Source: Arabidopsis thaliana (taxonomy: Eukaryota; Streptophyta; Magnoliopsida; Brassicales; Brassicaceae). From it: 64,000 bases of DNA. Positions 1 to 11,927 of this stretch are shown here, in pieces. Each line of letters opens with the position of its first letter. The first letter of the stretch is position 1. A model generated the notes under the pieces. That model was not told where the DNA came from. It saw only the letters and a program-made list of their open reading frames with translations, and ran no database searches. The stretch covers positions 3,782,001-3,846,000 of the forward strand of contig NC_003076.8 of the NCBI RefSeq assembly GCF_000001735.4, given 5' to 3'. The translations under genes were made by a program, and so were the position numbers.

Positions 1-473
1 TCATGGGTGCTTTTGATGACCCTGGACCGTTTGGGCGTGGCCGCTACAACGGGAACATGGAACCTGAAGTTCCCCTTACCAAATGGCGAAAAGGGTCTCA
101 ATGGTTTGAGGTTAACCGGGACCTGGCAGCTACCATTGTCAAAGACACATTGTATTACCCGAAATTCAAAGAGTTCTGCAGGCCTGCTTGCTATGTGGAC
201 GAGCATTACTTCCCAACAATGTTGACGATTGAGAAACCAACAGTCTTGGCTAACCGGAGCTTGACATGGGTGGACTGGTCGAGGGGCGGTCCCCACCCAG
301 CTACGTTTGGGCGATCGGACATTACAGAAAACTTCTTTGGAAAAATCTTTGATGGAAGAAACTGCAGTTACAATGGTCGCAACACTTCCATGTGTTATCT
401 CTTTGCGAGGAAGTTTGCTCCGAGTGCTTTGGAGCCTTTGCTTCACATTGCTCCCAAGATTCTTGGATTTTGA
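1..473 (+). CDS. GT14 (core-2/I-branching-like) glycosyltransferase, C-terminal part
   Basis: Only the last roughly 157 codons are in the window; the reading frame is open at the left edge and the stop TGA is at 471-473. The segment carries hallmarks of the plant GT14/DUF266 family (BC10-like type II Golgi membrane proteins): a W-R-K-G-S-Q-W-F block (residues 29-36 counted from the ATG at position 3), the C-Y-V-D-E-H-Y-F-P-T block, and a late C-Y-L-F-A-R-K-F-A motif near the C-terminus. The family is related to core-2/I-branching N-acetylglucosaminyltransferases and is thought to glycosylate cell-wall or secreted proteins; the substrate cannot be read from sequence. The ATG at position 3 is probably an internal methionine, since the family is normally about 380-400 residues. 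By position it matches my memory of At5g11730. Family assignment is firm, exact activity is not. Confidence 0.9.
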   Translation, partial: MGAFDDPGPFGRGRYNGNMEPEVPLTKWRKGSQWFEVNRDLAATIVKDTLYYPKFKEFCRPACYVDEHYFPTMLTIEKPTVLANRSLTWVDWSRGGPHPATFGRSDITENFFGKIFDGRNCSYNGRNTSMCYLFARKFAPSALEPLLHIAPKILGF

Positions 474-2200
474 GTAGTTTAGTTATGTCTCTGAAGTCTG
501 AACCTCTTGACATCAAATATTTTATTTTGTTTGTTGTGATACTAGTTTGGAAGAAATGAGATTTTAGTAGAGAGAACTAGGTTGCACGACAGGATAGTCA
601 TATGTAAACTTTATATTTCAAAGAATTACTATGCATAGATCAAATAGTCTTCTACTCTTTGGGACTATCTTTTCAGATGCATTATTGAATCACAAATTTG
701 TTTTCTTTTTTCCTATTGTTGTGCCTTGATTTTCAGTCTTAAATCCCTCGAGGCTTTGACCCTTGTGCCTAAACTGTGTTTTTGTGTCTCTTAACCCATT
801 TTCTTTGATTGTAGCAAGTTAGAAAATATGATTTGATTGTAACCAAGTTAAAATAACAGATCGTGTTTTATGTTAGTTCTATAGTGTCCTTGTTGCTAAC
901 TCGTTTTCTTTTATTCTAACAAGTTAGAAAGACGAACAAACTTTTCTTAACATAGACTATATTACATAAACTAGAATTGGTACATTGTTTACCGACCTGG
1001 AAGCCAAAAAAGGAAAGAACTTGCTTACCGACCAAGATTTTGGTGCTTTGAATGTGAAAGACCAATAAACTAAATGACAATGGGAACACAAACATAGCCA
1101 GGTGGAGACACACTTTTACACCTAATCGAAGTTTCTCGAAGCCCTCAAGAGCCTGCCAACGTCTACCATCTGTCTTTTTTTTTTGCTCTCTTTTCAAAAA
1201 TCAATAACGTTATTCTTTTTTGGCAATTCAATAAAGTATGTGAAAAAGATTCATTTGAGGTAAAGAAGTTTTCAATTTCATTATCCTAGAATATGTTTTA
1301 TAGGAATAGGATATAAAGAAATTCCACAAAATCCACCTTTAAAAAAAAAAACTAATAATGAAAGTGTTTTCATTTACTTTCTTAAAACTGACTTTCCTAT
1401 TAAGTAGAGGAGAAATTTGCACCCATTCAACTAAATTGTGTCACATTTTCTCTCAAAATTAAAACAAAAACAAATCTATATGTATTTAAATGCGATTTAT
1501 AGTTATTGAGAAACAAAGCAATTTTGTAAAACTATCATAAGCATTAATATAAATAAAATAAATATAATTGTCCTAATCAACTCAAATTAATTGTTGAAAA
1601 AATGTTTTTTTCTTAATGTCCACAGTTTTTCTTATATTTAATGTTTTCAATATCATTTCAATCTTCTATAGTTCCAATAAAATAAAATAAAAGATGAGTA
1701 TAATCCATTCTTCTTAAATTTGCTTTTTCATTTTAAAAACAACATAGCTTCGAGAAATCAAAGACTAGGCTTTTTTTCTCAACAAACGTCGACGTATTTG
1801 AAAAAGCTCATTTTAACATTAGCCGTTACACGAACCATGTGCAAAAGAAATGGTCCCCACTCCCAACAAATACAAGTCTGCGCATCTTGGCCGTTTCCTT
1901 CACGGAACCGCGTTGCCGTGACTGTTAAAAAAAAAATAGACAGCTCATCAAATTCTTCACGCGCCAACACAACAGACCGTTGTGCCTTTTTATCTCAGCG
2001 AGTTAGATCCACGCCCCTCGTTGAGCGTCCCAAAAAAACTCCCGAATAAATATCCTCAAACGGCGCCGTAACGGAGAAAGATGACCTGTCGAAATCTCAG
2101 TAAATACGCGGAGCAATATCAGCCGTCGATAATCAAATTCCAGCTGGAAAAACCTGGGCAACTAAACCAACTAAACCGGGCAGCTTCACATCTGCCCGAC
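474..2200. other. Intergenic: GT14 3' flank and upstream region of AGP15
   Basis: AT-rich DNA with no coding region I can support. The first 200-250 bases should be the 3' untranslated region of the upstream gene. Short ORFs here (for example 916-1197 on the minus strand and 1720-2049 on the plus strand) have no recognisable domain. From about 1780 onward GC content rises and the stretch is likely the upstream regulatory region of AGP15. A perfect GGCGCC palindrome lies near 2063. Confidence 0.6.
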
Positions 2201-2317
2201 CTCTTTAAATACCCCTCACCACATTTCATGATAGAAAACCCTTAAGCTAAGCAAATTTCAAAGCATTTCAAAAACCCTAGCCTATCTCTCTTTATCTCTC
2301 ACAACAAAATCTTTGAA
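2201..2317 (+). promoter_or_regulatory. AGP15 core promoter and 5' leader with telo-box
   Basis: A TATA-like TTTAAATA stands at about 2204-2211. A telo-box AAACCCTA is at 2272-2279, about 40 bases upstream of the ATG. Telo-boxes near the start are typical of highly expressed growth-related plant genes. The leader then becomes CT-rich (CTCTCTTTATCTCTC), also common in Arabidopsis 5' UTRs. The motifs are seen directly; the transcription start is inferred. Confidence 0.5.
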
Positions 2318-2503
2318 ATGGCGATCTCTAAGGCTTCCATTGTTGTTCTCATGATGGTGATTATCTCCGTCGTTGCATCGGCACAATCTGAGGCACCAGC
2401 ACCAAGTCCTACTTCTGGATCTAGTGCGATCTCAGCGTCTTTCGTGTCAGCTGGAGTTGCAGCAGTCGCGGCTCTTGTTTTTGGCTCAGCTCTTCGGATC
2501 TAA
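2318..2503 (+). CDS. AGP15: Arabinogalactan peptide AGP15
   Basis: Single-exon 61-residue precursor. Residues 1-22 form a signal peptide (hydrophobic core V-V-L-M-M-V-I-I-S-V-V, cleavage after A-S-A). The mature core is very short: Q-S-E-A-P-A-P-S-P-T-S-G-S, with Ala-Pro/Ser-Pro dipeptides that are hydroxylated and carry type II arabinogalactans in this family. The remainder (about residues 37-61) is a hydrophobic C-terminal signal for GPI-anchor addition, with small residues S-G-S-S just before it as the omega site. The product is therefore a GPI-anchored cell-surface proteoglycan of about 13 residues after processing. Stop TAA is at 2501-2503. Length and sequence match AGP15 (At5g11740) as I remember it. 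Confidence 0.95.
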   Translation: MAISKASIVVLMMVIISVVASAQSEAPAPSPTSGSSAISASFVSAGVAAVAALVFGSALRI

Positions 2504-3349
2504 GTTACTGTGATGGTGATTTCGTACAGAGATTGTTTTTGCGGTATAGGCCATTCATCATTATTCGTCGTCTCGTGTGTATTCCGAAGCAGCTTATAGA
2601 TCTCATTTTCTATTTGTCCCTCTTCTTCTTCGTTTTCTATCTTAATCTTCATATCTGTATGAGGATATTACTATTTCTTTTTAGAGTATTTGTGGTTTTG
2701 TGATTTTCTAGACGATTTCTTAGTTATGCGATATGGTTTTTGATATGATATGAATCTTATTCTATTTATTTATATGGATTTCTCTTGAGATTTCTCTTTT
2801 TTCCTTATGCTAAATCATTTCTCAAGCATCTGGTTCTGCTACGATTCATAGTTCCTGGAGAATCAGAATAAATTCCAACCGATCTAAATCGAATGAATCC
2901 AACTAAAATTGAACTGTAATCCAAAAGCGAACTTTAAATTTATTCAAAACAATTATATTTGAGAACCATTCTAAACAAATTGATCCAAATTAGAAATTAC
3001 ACAATCGGCACTAAGTTTCGAAATTTGTTCAACCAGTGCGTGGTTCAATTTCACTTTCCAGCTACATTTTGATTTTCTTGGTATGAACTATGAAGATAAT
3101 GATCTGCATCGTTTGAGAGTTTCAAAATTGATCAGTAAAATCAGAGTCCCAAGTGTGAATTTCTCTTGCTATGTTAAAGCTCAAGTGAAACTCATATCCA
3201 ATGTAGACCTTGACGTTCGTTGTTTTGGATGATTGCGGTCAGACTTGTAGAATCAGCTGAAGAATTAGAGAACCGGTACAAAAAGCTTGAGCTTTCGTTA
3301 TCAGGTAAGGAAGAATAAATATGATGCTATTAAGTCGTCGTACCTTGAA
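2504..3349. other. AGP15 3' UTR and intergenic DNA
   Basis: The first 250-300 bases are T-rich and should be the AGP15 3' UTR. The rest is AT-rich with no ORF over 60 residues that resembles a protein family. Confidence 0.5.
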
Positions 3350-4775
3350 TAAAGGAATTAAGTTTTCTTACGGACGCCAATTCTTGGTCAAGATTGATAA
3401 AAAAGTTGGGGACTTATTTCGATGACTTTTGTTGGCAGAAATTACAAGTTGTGGAAGCTTTTTTAGACGTTGAAGAATAATCAACGGTTGATTATTATGA
3501 TAGTATCGACATATGTAACGTGTTGTGAGATACGTGTAGCTACCTTTGATTTTCATAGCTCAACTAATCCTACTTTAGAAGTGACTTTTGATTAGGTTTA
3601 GGTCATTTATGTGTTTACTTCCATCAATGCATCATTATCAAAACACTCTAATCAATTTTGCACTATGGGGCACCCAAATTCTACAAACCTGGCTAAGTAC
3701 GATTTCAACTTCTCGGATCTTAAAAGCTAATAAGTACAAATTTAGATGCAATCATTCTATGTTCACATGATTCACAGTTTGGTTTTGAGGTTTCTATGTA
3801 TTTGGCTTATCATGGTTTCTTTACTTTGTGGACCACCTTTTATATTTGTAAAATGTAAAATAAAGTTATATTTTTAAATAAAACCAGAAAAGATTTGGGC
3901 TTTATCAGCCGTTTATTGAGACCCATTGGGTATATACTATAATCTAACTCAATTACCCAATGTTATATCAACCATAGATATTAATTAAATAAAATTCGTT
4001 GGTTATATATCTCAACACATCTCTATACAATAACGGTTTTTCTTTCTGAACAAACATATAATAACGGTTTTAGAAATTGCATCTGGCAGAGAATAGAAAG
4101 AAAAAAGTAAAGGAATCGCCATGAAAATGGTTGGTTAAGCAGGAGAGCAATACACAGATATAAGAATCAATTAATCTTCCTCAAGATCTAATCATAGAGA
4201 TTCTCGCGAAGTTGCCGTCGAAATCCCTAGCCAAACTCATCGTCGTCTCGAATCTATGGTCTTCTACATTCCGCAGCAAATATTTCATCGATCTGTACTT
4301 GAAACGATCTCTGACTCGTCCATGTTTTCTTTTCTCAATAATTCAAAGCAACATCTGGTTCTTTCACTCAATCTCTCAAGAGGCAATTTTTGAGGAAGCA
4401 TCACTGTTTTCTTACACAACTACATCAAGCTTTCCTCTTAGTCTTGATATACGGACCTTTCCACTAAGTTACAATGTTTGCCCACCGGTACTCGGCTTTA
4501 TTTGCTGCAAGATTTAGATAAGGTGGTGGTTATGAATCCAAGCATAGGCCAATTCTTTTTTACTAAAACTCAAAACTAAGAGAAAACGAATATCAAGATT
4601 CTTAGGATACGATCCCATTAAAGATAAATGCAAAGTCTTGTGCATGACGGTATTGCAAGTTCCTTCCAAGAAAGAGATCGCCAGAAGAGTTGAGGTTAAA
4701 GAGATCCCGTTCTATGAGAGTTTTCTTGAATCATGTTGAGTGTCCAATATTTCTCTAAAGGAAGTCTTATAGTAT
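3350..4775 (+). repeat. Inverted duplicated segment, copy A (pairs with 33150-34150)
   Basis: This stretch aligns by eye to the reverse complement of 33150-34150. Shared blocks include the 5' flank around GGTCAAGATTGATAAAAA (3389 onward versus about 34110 reversed), CGTGTTGTGAGA (about 3518 versus 33982), CCCATTGGGTATAT (about 3924 versus 33945), and the F-box coding region (4176-4320 versus 33370-33500). Copy A carries about 375 extra bases (about 3531-3905) that copy B lacks. It contains a broken F-box gene near its right end. The two copies lie in opposite orientation about 30 kb apart. Confidence 0.75.
4160..4772 (+). pseudogene. F-box protein relic, copy A
   Basis: In the frame that ends at 4517, an F-box starts at 4176 with L-P-Q-D-L-I-I-E-I-L-A-K-L-P-S-K and continues through L-I-V-V-S-N-L-W-S-S into S-K-Y-F-I-D-L-Y-L, the usual F-box core that contacts SKP1. 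The frame is lost at 4515. A second frame, 4599-4739, encodes a piece of the F-box-associated type 3 domain (F-L-G-Y-D-P-I-K-D-K-C-K-V-L-C-M-T), the normal follow-on in this family. Intact members are about 370-400 residues, so most of the middle is missing or frameshifted, and no in-frame ATG precedes the F-box. Interpretation as a degraded member of the large Arabidopsis F-box/FBA_3 family is strong; an expressed short protein is unlikely. Confidence 0.8.
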
Positions 4776-5342
4776 GTTCTGTTTTTATAAGATCTGTCTT
4801 TCGAATTGAAACTTCTCCTCTCCCATTTGCGTGTAGTCTCTTTGATCTAATACAATGATTCTAGTTAAATTAGACAACACTCAGTTTCTTTCATGGTCGC
4901 TTTTTCATTATCGACAAGGTTACCAAATTGGTATATTGATTACCCTTGGCACATAATTTGATATTAGCTCCTTTTGTTAATATTGTCAGCGAGTTTCTCA
5001 GAAGATATGACAAATACTAGAATCTATTTCATTACTCCTGACTCTTGGGTCTTGATTGTTTAATCAAAAGAGAAAGGGTATGTTTTGATATAACCATAAA
5101 AAGGAAGGGTATGTATGGAATTATGAAAGAAGAAAAAAGAGGATGTATTTGATGTAAGCATAAAACATCAGGGGTTTATATGCAATTACCAGGAAGAAAA
5201 GAAAAAAAGAATCCTTCAACGAGGGTTTTGTAGGAGAGTTCACATTTTTTTTTTTTTTGTCTCAGACTCCGCCAATTCTCTGGAAACTTAATTTGGATAT
5301 TGTTAATTTGTTCTCGCATAGATCGATTCCTCTTACGGAGAA
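4776..5342. other. Upstream region of the L19 gene
   Basis: No coding region supported. A poly-T run (about 5245-5259) precedes the start codon at 5343 by roughly 85 bases and may lie in the 5' leader. Two short direct repeats of the form GGGTATGT-TTGATATAA/CATAAAA occur near 5078-5165. Confidence 0.4.
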
Positions 5343-6926
5343 ATGCAATCGATTCGTAGCAGTACAAGGTTGCTTCAGAGGCATCGTTTCTCCATCTCCA
5401 ACACTCTTCGTTTCACTTCTTCTTCTTCTTCTTCTGGAAGCTGGTCTGAAAATGAATCGAGGATGGTAGGATTTGATTCTTTCCCTTGTACCAGAGCTGC
5501 GACATATCTCATTAGCTCGTTGAAAAATGTCGGTTTTTCCTCTTCGGCGATACCTGTAAGCCACTTTCGTTCTCTATCTTGGTTTAAGAGTGTTTTTATT
5601 TCGTGTGATTTGTAGAAATGTAGAGGAGGTTCGGTTAGTAATGGAGATCTAATGTCAAACTTGCTTTAAAAGTGCAGCCAGTGTAATAAAACGAAAGCTT
5701 GGCTCTTGGTTTGATCTTGCTGATTACTGATGAGTGTAGTCACTCTCCTAGCTACTGATTCCACTGATTTCATCTTTCATAATCAAATTTAGCCCAGAGT
5801 CGTTATAATCGGTATTGCAATCACTAGATAGACAATGGTTATATATAAATGAACTTAAGCAATGATTTTATTGGTCCTAAGCTTCGTTACTTGTTTTTCT
5901 TCTTAAGCACTTTACTGTTTGACTTGCGCCTCTCCTCAGTGCGGTAGTAAGAGTTATGTAGATATAGAGGAACCAGCTTGTGCGGTTGTTATTTATTTTC
6001 AGCTTTGACAAAAGTTTTACGATTTCACAAGTTCTTCTACTTTACATGTTTTCTCTATGTTCGGGTCTATCTATATTAGGCTTCTATGTGTTTAAGATGT
6101 TCTTGGGAAATTTTTTTTGGCAGAAACAAGACTTTAAGTATTCGTTGAGGTGCTTTTCTACTACCGGAGATTCTGTTCAATCTACTCCTCAAGGATCCCC
6201 TGAGTCAGATTGTGTTGTGCCTCAGAGAATCAAGTTTAAGCGGCTTGATAAAACCGCTAAGCATATAATGCAGGTACAACTCAAACTAGACAACTATCAT
6301 GGATACAATCATGTCATCTTTTACCTATGTCATAATCTTCTGCAGATTGTAGACAAGGAGGCAGTTGAGGAAGTGAGAAATCTTAGAGAGATTCCAGAGA
6401 TAAAGCCTGGTTACATTGTTCAGCTTAAAGTGGTAAGTAGGGCCTTAGATTGTAATTTCTTTTTTTCTAGGGGAATGGGATCAAACTATCTTTTATCTTC
6501 TAAGTGAAACCTTTCATAGGCTTGCCATTTACTTTGTTTGCACACAGGAAGTGCCTGAGAACAAGAGGCGTGTATCAATAGTAAAAGGCGTTGTCATAGC
6601 AAGGCGTAATGCTGGTCTTAACTCAACATTTAGAATTAGAAGGCTTGTCGCTGGAGTGGGCGTTGAATCCATGTTCCCCTTGTAAGTACTTTTGTCTATT
6701 TCTCTCGGTAAGACCATCAAGAGGCATTATGATAAGTCAAGCCACCGAGTTTTATGTGTTCTCTTTGCTTTGGTCATGGTGAAAAAACTGATGTGAGTGA
6801 GGGTGTTTGTTTGGTGACAGGTATTCCCCAAACCTGAGGGAGATTAAGGTGGTGGACAAGAAGAAAGTAAGAAGAGCCAAGCTCTATTACCTCAGGGACA
6901 AGGTGAATGCTCTCAAGAAGCATTAA
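5343..6926 (+). CDS. Organellar ribosomal protein bL19
   Basis: Five exons: 5343-5555, 6124-6273, 6346-6432, 6548-6681, 6821-6926 (690 nt, 229 residues). All introns are GT-AG. The N-terminus (about residues 1-75) is rich in Arg and Ser with few acids and begins [13 protein letters not shown], as in a mitochondrial targeting peptide. The bL19 domain covers about residues 125-229: the [10 protein letters not shown] strand, the [13 protein letters not shown] block, the [13 protein letters not shown] block and the terminal S-P-N-L-R-E-I-K-V followed by R-R-A-K-L-Y-Y-L-R. bL19 sits at the interface of large and small subunits in bacterial-type ribosomes, so the product acts in mitochondria or, less likely, plastids. 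Matches At5g11750 by memory. Confidence 0.9.
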
Positions 6927-7753
6927 CAACCATATAAAAAGCAATCTACTCTTATCTTAAAACAATTTTCGAAGGTTTTAGTTACACTCCCTCAAAAGGA
7001 GACGATTTGGCCTTAGTGTCACATTGAATTCGTGTAATGATAATGAATCTCTTCAGTCCTCTTGATAACTCGTTAGCATATCAATTTATTTTTATCTCAA
7101 AGATATAAATTTATAAGTAAAACAAAATATTTTTTCTATCCAACAAGAAAAAATAAAGATTTTGAACGTTAGAAAATTGTACTAAACTGTTTTATAATTA
7201 TTAGTGTTAAATAAATAAAACCCTTCTCTGTATAATTTGGTTTATTTTTTTGGTTTTATCTTATTAGAAACGAACCCAACCTGACCCGTCTGGGCTCGCC
7301 GCCTCCTATATCTCTTCTCTCTCGATTAATATCTCCAAGAGCAAGCTTCGTTTTCGTGTGGTGTCGTTTCTAATTGTAAGTTTTACTCTCTTACTCCTGT
7401 GTCGATCTCAAAGTATAGATATTGAATCAACTCTAATTGTTTCTCCGCTCTATTGCATAAACCTTCAGCTAGATCCTGATTAGTAGATGGAGAATCGGAT
7501 TTTATTGTTTGGGTAACGAAATCAAGTTATGCAATCGTTACATCAAGTTGGAACACTATAATTTTTGGGGATCTGTGTCAAATTTCTTAGGTTAAGTTTT
7601 GGATATCAAAGTGCGTGTTGGTTTTTTGATGTAGCTCAAGTTATCTAGGGTTTTCCAGAAGATTAGTGTTTGGAACGGAATTGTGTTTGTTAATAGTCTT
7701 ATGATTTTGCGAAACTTGTGCTATTGAAGGTGATTTTTTAATATTGCATCAAA
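6927..7753. other. L19 3' flank and DUF1764 gene promoter/5' leader
   Basis: The first 150 bases should be the L19 3' UTR. A TGGGCT site II element lies at about 7289-7294, upstream of CT-rich leader sequence (TCTCTTCTCTCTCG, about 7311). A likely 5'-UTR intron runs from a good donor (TTGTAAG, from 7376) to an acceptor TTTTCCAG ending at 7658; this is inferred from splice signals only. Confidence 0.45.
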
Positions 7754-8299
7754 ATGTCGAAGAAGAGGAAGGCTCGTAGCGGCTACTTGAAGAAGTCATC
7801 ACAAGGAGGAGACGAAGCTGTGGTACAGCGAAGAAAACTAGTTCCAAAACCTGGTAAAATTGGGAAAGAGATTGATGATATCTTTGCTGGGAGATCTCAG
7901 AGGACGCCAGAGGTCCAAAATCCCGAGTCGAGAGACACGCCAGAAGCCCAAGTATCCGAGTCGAGAGACACTAGAGCTGAGATGAATGAGCTCAATGTTG
8001 GGGTCAATAACAACACTGAAAGCCGACCTAGGACGAGAATTCTCAGTAACGACACGGGACCCCGATCCAGGACGAGACGACTCCTCAGGACGAGACGACC
8101 ACTCAGGACGAGAACTCTCCGTAACAACAGGGAAAGCCGACCCAGCTCGAGTATTTTTAATAACGATACGGAAGATAGCCGACCCAGGAAGACAACTGAA
8201 GACGGGTTACGAGTGTTCACGGAAAATGAAATTGGTTTCAACAGGAAAGATGCTGGTGGTACTCGTTTTTGTCCCTTTGACTGTTATTGTTGCTTCTAA
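7754..8299 (+). CDS. DUF1764 family protein of unknown function
   Basis: Single-exon model, 181 residues, no membrane segment or signal peptide. Two conserved ends mark the family: the basic N-terminus M-S-K-K-R-K with E-I-D-D-I-F-A-G at residues 39-46, and the C-terminal block from about residue 148 (T-E-D-G-L-R-V-F-T-E-N-E-I-G-F, then D-A-G-G-T-x-x-C-P-F-D-C-x-C-C-F). The four Cys of the tail could bind metal, but this is a guess. The middle (about 50-145) is an Arg/Ser/Thr-rich low-complexity insert made of imperfect repeats (R-T-R-x-L-L/R-T-R-R-P-L/R-T-R-T-L), probably disordered and likely to bind RNA or reside in the nucleus/nucleolus. Homologues occur across eukaryotes without a firm role. 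I cannot exclude that part of the repeat region is spliced out in some transcripts. Confidence 0.8.
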   Translation: MSKKRKARSGYLKKSSQGGDEAVVQRRKLVPKPGKIGKEIDDIFAGRSQRTPEVQNPESRDTPEAQVSESRDTRAEMNELNVGVNNNTESRPRTRILSNDTGPRSRTRRLLRTRRPLRTRTLRNNRESRPSSSIFNNDTEDSRPRKTTEDGLRVFTENEIGFNRKDAGGTRFCPFDCYCCF

Positions 8300-9147
8300 A
8301 TCTTCTTAAACCATTTCGTTTTGAACCTTTTGTTTTATGGTGCCAAAGGAGATTTAACTCGTTCTGCTATTAATGGATGTATGATCTTATAACTTAAAAC
8401 CATATTTTTCGTTCTTGTTCATGTTTGATGAGAAAAAAAATTACATTTTACTCTCTACCTAGTTCTGCTCTAGTCTGAGGAAATATCTGTCTTTATTTAC
8501 TCGAAGGATTAAGATTTCTTATACATGGAATTTTGTTTTCCAGCAACTATAATGTATACCATCTTAATTTGTTCTTCCCTGTCAAAGCCATTATGTATGA
8601 CTTATGGTCTAAACTCTAAACCATTTGTGTAGTAGTCTGCAATTAATCGATGGAAAAAAATTCTATCTTTAGTAAAAACATCAAAAGTATAAGTATGATC
8701 AAAATTACTTTTTCACAATATGTAAGGTTAAGAGTAACAATAGATGAGACTGAAAAGTGTATTCACCTGAAAGCATCAAGAGTACACAACGACCAAACAT
8801 TATGCATGTCAGACACTCGTTTGTCCGTACTAAGCTTTTGTATTGTACTGTATAAGCTCTACAAAACACACTCGTATGTATAAATATATGTAGGTATTTA
8901 GCAATAGTCAGCATGTAGCTGAAAACTGGTAGAGAGAGATATATAATAAAAGAGCCCATAAAAGAACTCAGACAACAAACATCTTAAGTTTATTAAGTTT
9001 CCACAACAAACTTAGAAACACACTCCTTTACATGGCATCTCCACCACAAAGAAATATGCAATGAAACGTCCACGATTTATTATCCCCAAACTTTGGTAAA
9101 AATGTCTGAAAAAAGTCCCTTTCACGATTGGAGGACGGGTTCGAAGC
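8300..9147. other. Intergenic between convergent genes
   Basis: Contains the 3' ends of the DUF1764 gene (+) and the PSST gene (-). ORFs at 8650-8883 and 8705-8959 overlap on opposite strands and show no family signature; I see nothing else. Confidence 0.5.
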
Positions 9148-10929
<1,782 letters not shown>

Positions 10930-11024
10930 TTAGATTTGTCTCTCTGAGTTTTTTTTTTCCTCTCGTCGTGGAGTTGTGATAACCAAACGAGTCTCTAACC
11001 ATTTACTAAACGCAGGTGGCGAAG

Positions 11025-11032
11025 TATTTATA
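11025..11032 (-). promoter_or_regulatory. TATA box of the PSST gene
   Basis: Reads TATAAATA on the minus strand, 96 bases upstream of the PSST start codon at 10929, an ordinary distance for a plant gene with a 60-70 base leader. Confidence 0.5.
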
Positions 11033-11612
11033 TGACTCGTAATCGTATCATTTTTTTTCACCTTTTGTACAGTATTTCATTTATTTCATAAAACAATGAC
11101 TTGGCAATAATAATTTACTCTTGTAACTTTCTCATTACAAAAACTATTTAGACAGAAAATTTATCAAATCTTTAAAAGTATTAAGTTTTTGATTGTGGTT
11201 GTATGACTCGTGATATCAAGAAAAGGAAGAAAAAAAAATAGATAGAAAATTTATATGGAATGTGTAGAGCCAATTGTATTTTGATATGAATTGGAGAAAT
11301 CACATGATGTATAACAGTATAATTAGGAAAAATCTTTCTATTTGTTTTAAAAATTCATGTTCGTATTTACGACGTTTTAAGTCTTTTGTTCATAGGGTTT
11401 AGATTCTGGAGAAATCACTTTTTCGTAATTACGAAAACTTTATTTTGTCTGTCGGTTTAAGTTTCTCTTGATTAGAAGTTGTATTTTAAGATGATTCTAC
11501 ATAAGTTGTATTGATAAAGTTTCATATGACCAAAAAGAAAAGAAGTAGAAAGGCTAAAAATGGATCAAGTCATAGCATTTTCTCTTTATTTCTTTTAGGC
11601 AAATTAGCTGAT

Positions 11613-11705
11613 TAGCCAATTTTCGAAATTTGCATTTATCCTTACTTCATAAATCATTTAGTAACTAGCAATTTTCGTTAATCCACACTTATAAATCATT
11701 TATCG
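11613..11705. repeat. Imperfect 53-bp tandem repeat, two copies
   Basis: Copy 1 begins TAGCCAATTTTCG at 11613 and copy 2 begins TAGCAATTTTCG at 11666; both include ATAAATCATTTA further on (about 11649 and 11691). The second copy is shorter and diverged. It may be a remnant of a transposon end, but no terminal repeats or target-site duplication are evident. Confidence 0.45.
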
Positions 11706-11927
11706 TATTTGCCATAATGAAAATAAAACAAATATACTAGTAGTCTTGTACGTTTTTGGAGTGAACTCAATTTGAAAATGTAATGTACACATTTTTTTTT
11801 TATGTTTAACATTGGGATTCCCTCTCTTTATTCGTTCCCTTTTCTTTGAATTTCAATAGGGTTTCTCTGTTTCCTTCCAACTTCCCAAAATTCAAAATCC
11901 CTTCTCTGTCACCGGAAAATTCCCAAA

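Larger units (their letters stand above)
10930..11927. other. Divergent promoter region between PSST and the unknown gene at 11928
   Basis: On the PSST side a TATAAATA box (minus strand) is at 11025-11032, about 100 bases before the ATG, followed by a leader. The middle is AT-rich. Positions 11613-11705 hold two imperfect tandem copies of a 53-base unit (listed separately). The side facing 11928 has no clear TATA box and a CT-rich leader. Confidence 0.5.

Noticed and set aside
4212-4517. 101-residue ORF as a real short F-box gene
   Set aside because: No in-frame ATG before the F-box, loss of frame after about 100 residues, and the rest of the family domain in another frame show a pseudogene.
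7897-8241. 114-residue minus-strand ORF and 107-residue second plus-frame ORF over the DUF1764 gene
   Set aside because: Both stay open because of the repetitive, stop-poor codons in the Arg-rich insert; the sense frame carries the conserved family ends.
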